Positions 6,257-7,721 of a stretch of DNA of 7,721 nucleotides are shown in pieces (the stretch's first letter is position 1; each line of letters starts with the position of its first letter). A model generated the notes under the pieces. The model had not been told where the DNA came from. It was given only the letters and a program-made list of their open reading frames with translations, and ran no database searches. This DNA comes from Pseudomonadota bacterium. Its GTDB lineage: Bacteria; Pseudomonadota; Alphaproteobacteria; Micropepsales; Micropepsaceae. The stretch lies in assembly GCA_021817355.1 (NCBI GenBank), contig JAKAVI010000224.1:1-7721 (forward strand), written 5' to 3'. The position numbers were made by a program, and so were the translations under genes.

Positions 6257-7721
6257 TTAAGTCTGAGTCTCTTTGGAACGCGATGCGCTTGTTAGCGCCG
6301 GCGGCACCCGCCTGATCGGCCACAACCCATCGAACAGGCTGATCCTATCACGCACATCAAAGGCCACCAGGCCGTCAATTTCGGAATAATGATGAGGAAA
6401 AAACTTCTGCGCCAGCGCACCTGCCGAATCGTCTACCATCAACGGGCGTTCCCGGAATTCCAACGGCGTTAGCACCTCGATTTCCATGACCTGAAGTCCT
6501 TCACCATAGAAGTGCTGGTTCGCCTGCGCGAGCCGCAGCAATCGGCCGCCGCGCCTAATAATACCCCCGGCATTGCGTCCTGACGAGTAAGGAAGTTCCT
6601 GATAAAGACGCGTGAGGTTTACCGGATGCGGTTGCCATCTACCGCTTAGGAAATCATCGCTGAAAAAAATTGCAAGGTATCGTCCGCTTCCTTCCCCTTC
6701 ATTTCTCACAGATGTTACGAGCCACCAAAGGCCGGCGTGTTCGAATATGATACTGTCGGCAGCGTCGATTTCCGTAAGCGCCAACGATATAAGCCGCCAA
6801 CGCCCCGGAAATTTTACGCTTTCATGAATCTCGACGGCTCCTTCCGCACTTGTTTCAGGAACCATGAAGTGCCGCCCGTCGTAATAGAAAACGAAGGGAA
6901 AGGAGACGTGTCGGCGTCCGGGCAGAATGGCAATAGGGGAAGCCGGTCGAAGTTTGTCGTCGAGCGCGATTGCACAAATATCACCGCAACATCTTCGGTA
7001 ACTGAAGCGTTCGACAAAAAGCCATGTCATATGCCCATAAGAAATGAGAAACGGATCGGCATAATATGCCTCAGATGGCGAGGGAATCTCGACGATTGTC
7101 TCATCCCAATCGCGCTTCACGAATACTACGAAATGCTCCTTCCGCGATCGGTGGAAGCCGTGGAGCCGTGTGACACGAAAATGATCGAACTTCCAAAGAG
7201 CCTGATCCACCGTCTTGTAAAGTGCATAATAGGCGCGCACCAGCGAGTCCGCCCATATCGGTATCCATTCGGCCACCTTATTGCGGGACGTCATCCAGCG
7301 AACCGGTGTCCGGAAGCTAATATCGACTTCACCGTGCGGAACCTTGATCTCGCCCGCATCAAGGCTGCCGTAAAGCAGAACGCTCAAAAGATCCTGTTCA
7401 TTCTTGTAGCGGGTCGAAGGAGGAAGGCGCGGAGCGATGTGCCGCTCACACAGTGCATGTCCGTGCCACGCCGCAATGATGCGGCGTATGAGTGGCATCG
7501 ACGTATTGAAGCCCAAAACGCCTGATACGATTTCGCGCCTTCTGCGGATTTCGAACGGAATGTTAAGTGCCTCGAGCACCAACGGATCGCAGTGCTCAGC
7601 AATAGTCGACTGTCCCGCCAGAGCATAGACGCCGTTATGTTCGACTATGTCCCACACTCCGGCAAGAGAGCGCGTACGGAAAAGCGTAGCGCAGTCCAGC
7701 CACAGCACCAGACCCATAAAT
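6257..7721 (-). CDS. Glycosyltransferase-like protein with GINT1-N-like beta-propeller domain (5' end beyond the window)
   Basis: The frame is open to the right edge. The first visible ATG (7717) sits immediately before VLWLD, which in GT-A enzymes is an internal strand, so the true start probably lies beyond the window. At least 486 residues are present. Residues 1-120 look like the later part of a nucleotide-sugar transferase: VLWLDCATLF (4-13, D8 in place of DxD), an LGFNTSMPLIRRIIAAW patch (68-84) and EQDLLSVLLYG (107-117). Residues about 196-448 match the pattern of the N-terminal domain of glucosamine inositolphosphorylceramide transferase 1: AYYADPFL (217-224), WLFVER (232-237), HVSFPFVF (270-277), DGRHFMVPE (280-288), FPGRWRL (303-309), WWLVTS (331-336), GRWQPHP (359-365), RNAGG (381-385) and YGEGLQVMEIEVL (404-416). 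This is a blade-repeat, GH43-like propeller. The likely role is attaching a sugar to a lipid or surface glycan. The domain call is from motif memory; the acceptor is unknown. Confidence 0.7.
   Translation of the reverse strand, partial: FMGLVLWLDCATLFRTRSLAGVWDIVEHNGVYALAGQSTIAEHCDPLVLEALNIPFEIRRRREIVSGVLGFNTSMPLIRRIIAAWHGHALCERHIAPRLPPSTRYKNEQDLLSVLLYGSLDAGEIKVPHGEVDISFRTPVRWMTSRNKVAEWIPIWADSLVRAYYALYKTVDQALWKFDHFRVTRLHGFHRSRKEHFVVFVKRDWDETIVEIPSPSEAYYADPFLISYGHMTWLFVERFSYRRCCGDICAIALDDKLRPASPIAILPGRRHVSFPFVFYYDGRHFMVPETSAEGAVEIHESVKFPGRWRLISLALTEIDAADSIIFEHAGLWWLVTSVRNEGEGSGRYLAIFFSDDFLSGRWQPHPVNLTRLYQELPYSSGRNAGGIIRRGGRLLRLAQANQHFYGEGLQVMEIEVLTPLEFRERPLMVDDSAGALAQKFFPHHYSEIDGLVAFDVRDRISLFDGLWPIRRVPPALTSASRSKETQT

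Noticed and set aside
6737..7525. A 262-codon plus-strand open frame opposite the GINT1-like gene
   Set aside because: Its translation shows no domain or membrane pattern, and it lies wholly antisense to a frame with many ordered family motifs. It is best explained as a shadow of that gene.

Overview
The window is a 7.7 kb piece of bacterial DNA in which every convincing gene lies on the minus strand, so transcription runs from right to left. Codon use is moderately GC-rich. The gene types (a DevBCA-type exporter with a TolC-type outer-membrane partner, and surface-glycan glycosyltransferases) and a degraded IS21-like fragment fit the accessory DNA of a Gram-negative proteobacterium. An alphaproteobacterium such as a rhizobium is my best guess, but this is an inference from gene style and no marker gene fixes the taxon.

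Right part (about 4777-7721): two envelope-glycan genes. The first in transcription order (6257-7721, cut by the right edge) joins the end of a GT-A-like glycosyltransferase region to a beta-propeller-like domain that resembles the N-terminal domain of plant/bacterial GINT1 (glucosamine inositolphosphorylceramide transferase) proteins. After a 253-base gap comes a polytopic membrane protein with the layout of GT87/DUF2029 (GT-C) glycosyltransferases, which use polyprenyl-phosphate sugars.

Middle (3852-4776): about 925 bases without an intact gene. It holds the 5' region of the exporter operon, a plus-strand fragment resembling the first 80 or so residues of an IS21-family IstA transposase, a perfect 9-bp inverted repeat and other decayed-looking open fragments.

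Left part (1-3851): a compact four-gene operon in the order membrane-fusion protein (DevB/HlyD type), FtsX-like permease (DevC type), ATPase (DevA type) and TolC-type outer-membrane factor, the last cut by the left edge. Neighbouring genes overlap by 20, 1 and 4 bases, so translation is probably coupled. Together they form a complete tripartite export machine spanning both membranes, of the kind that exports heterocyst glycolipids in cyanobacteria. The neighbouring glycosyltransferases make a glycolipid or other glycoconjugate a reasonable guess for the substrate, but the decayed gap between the two groups means the link is unproven.
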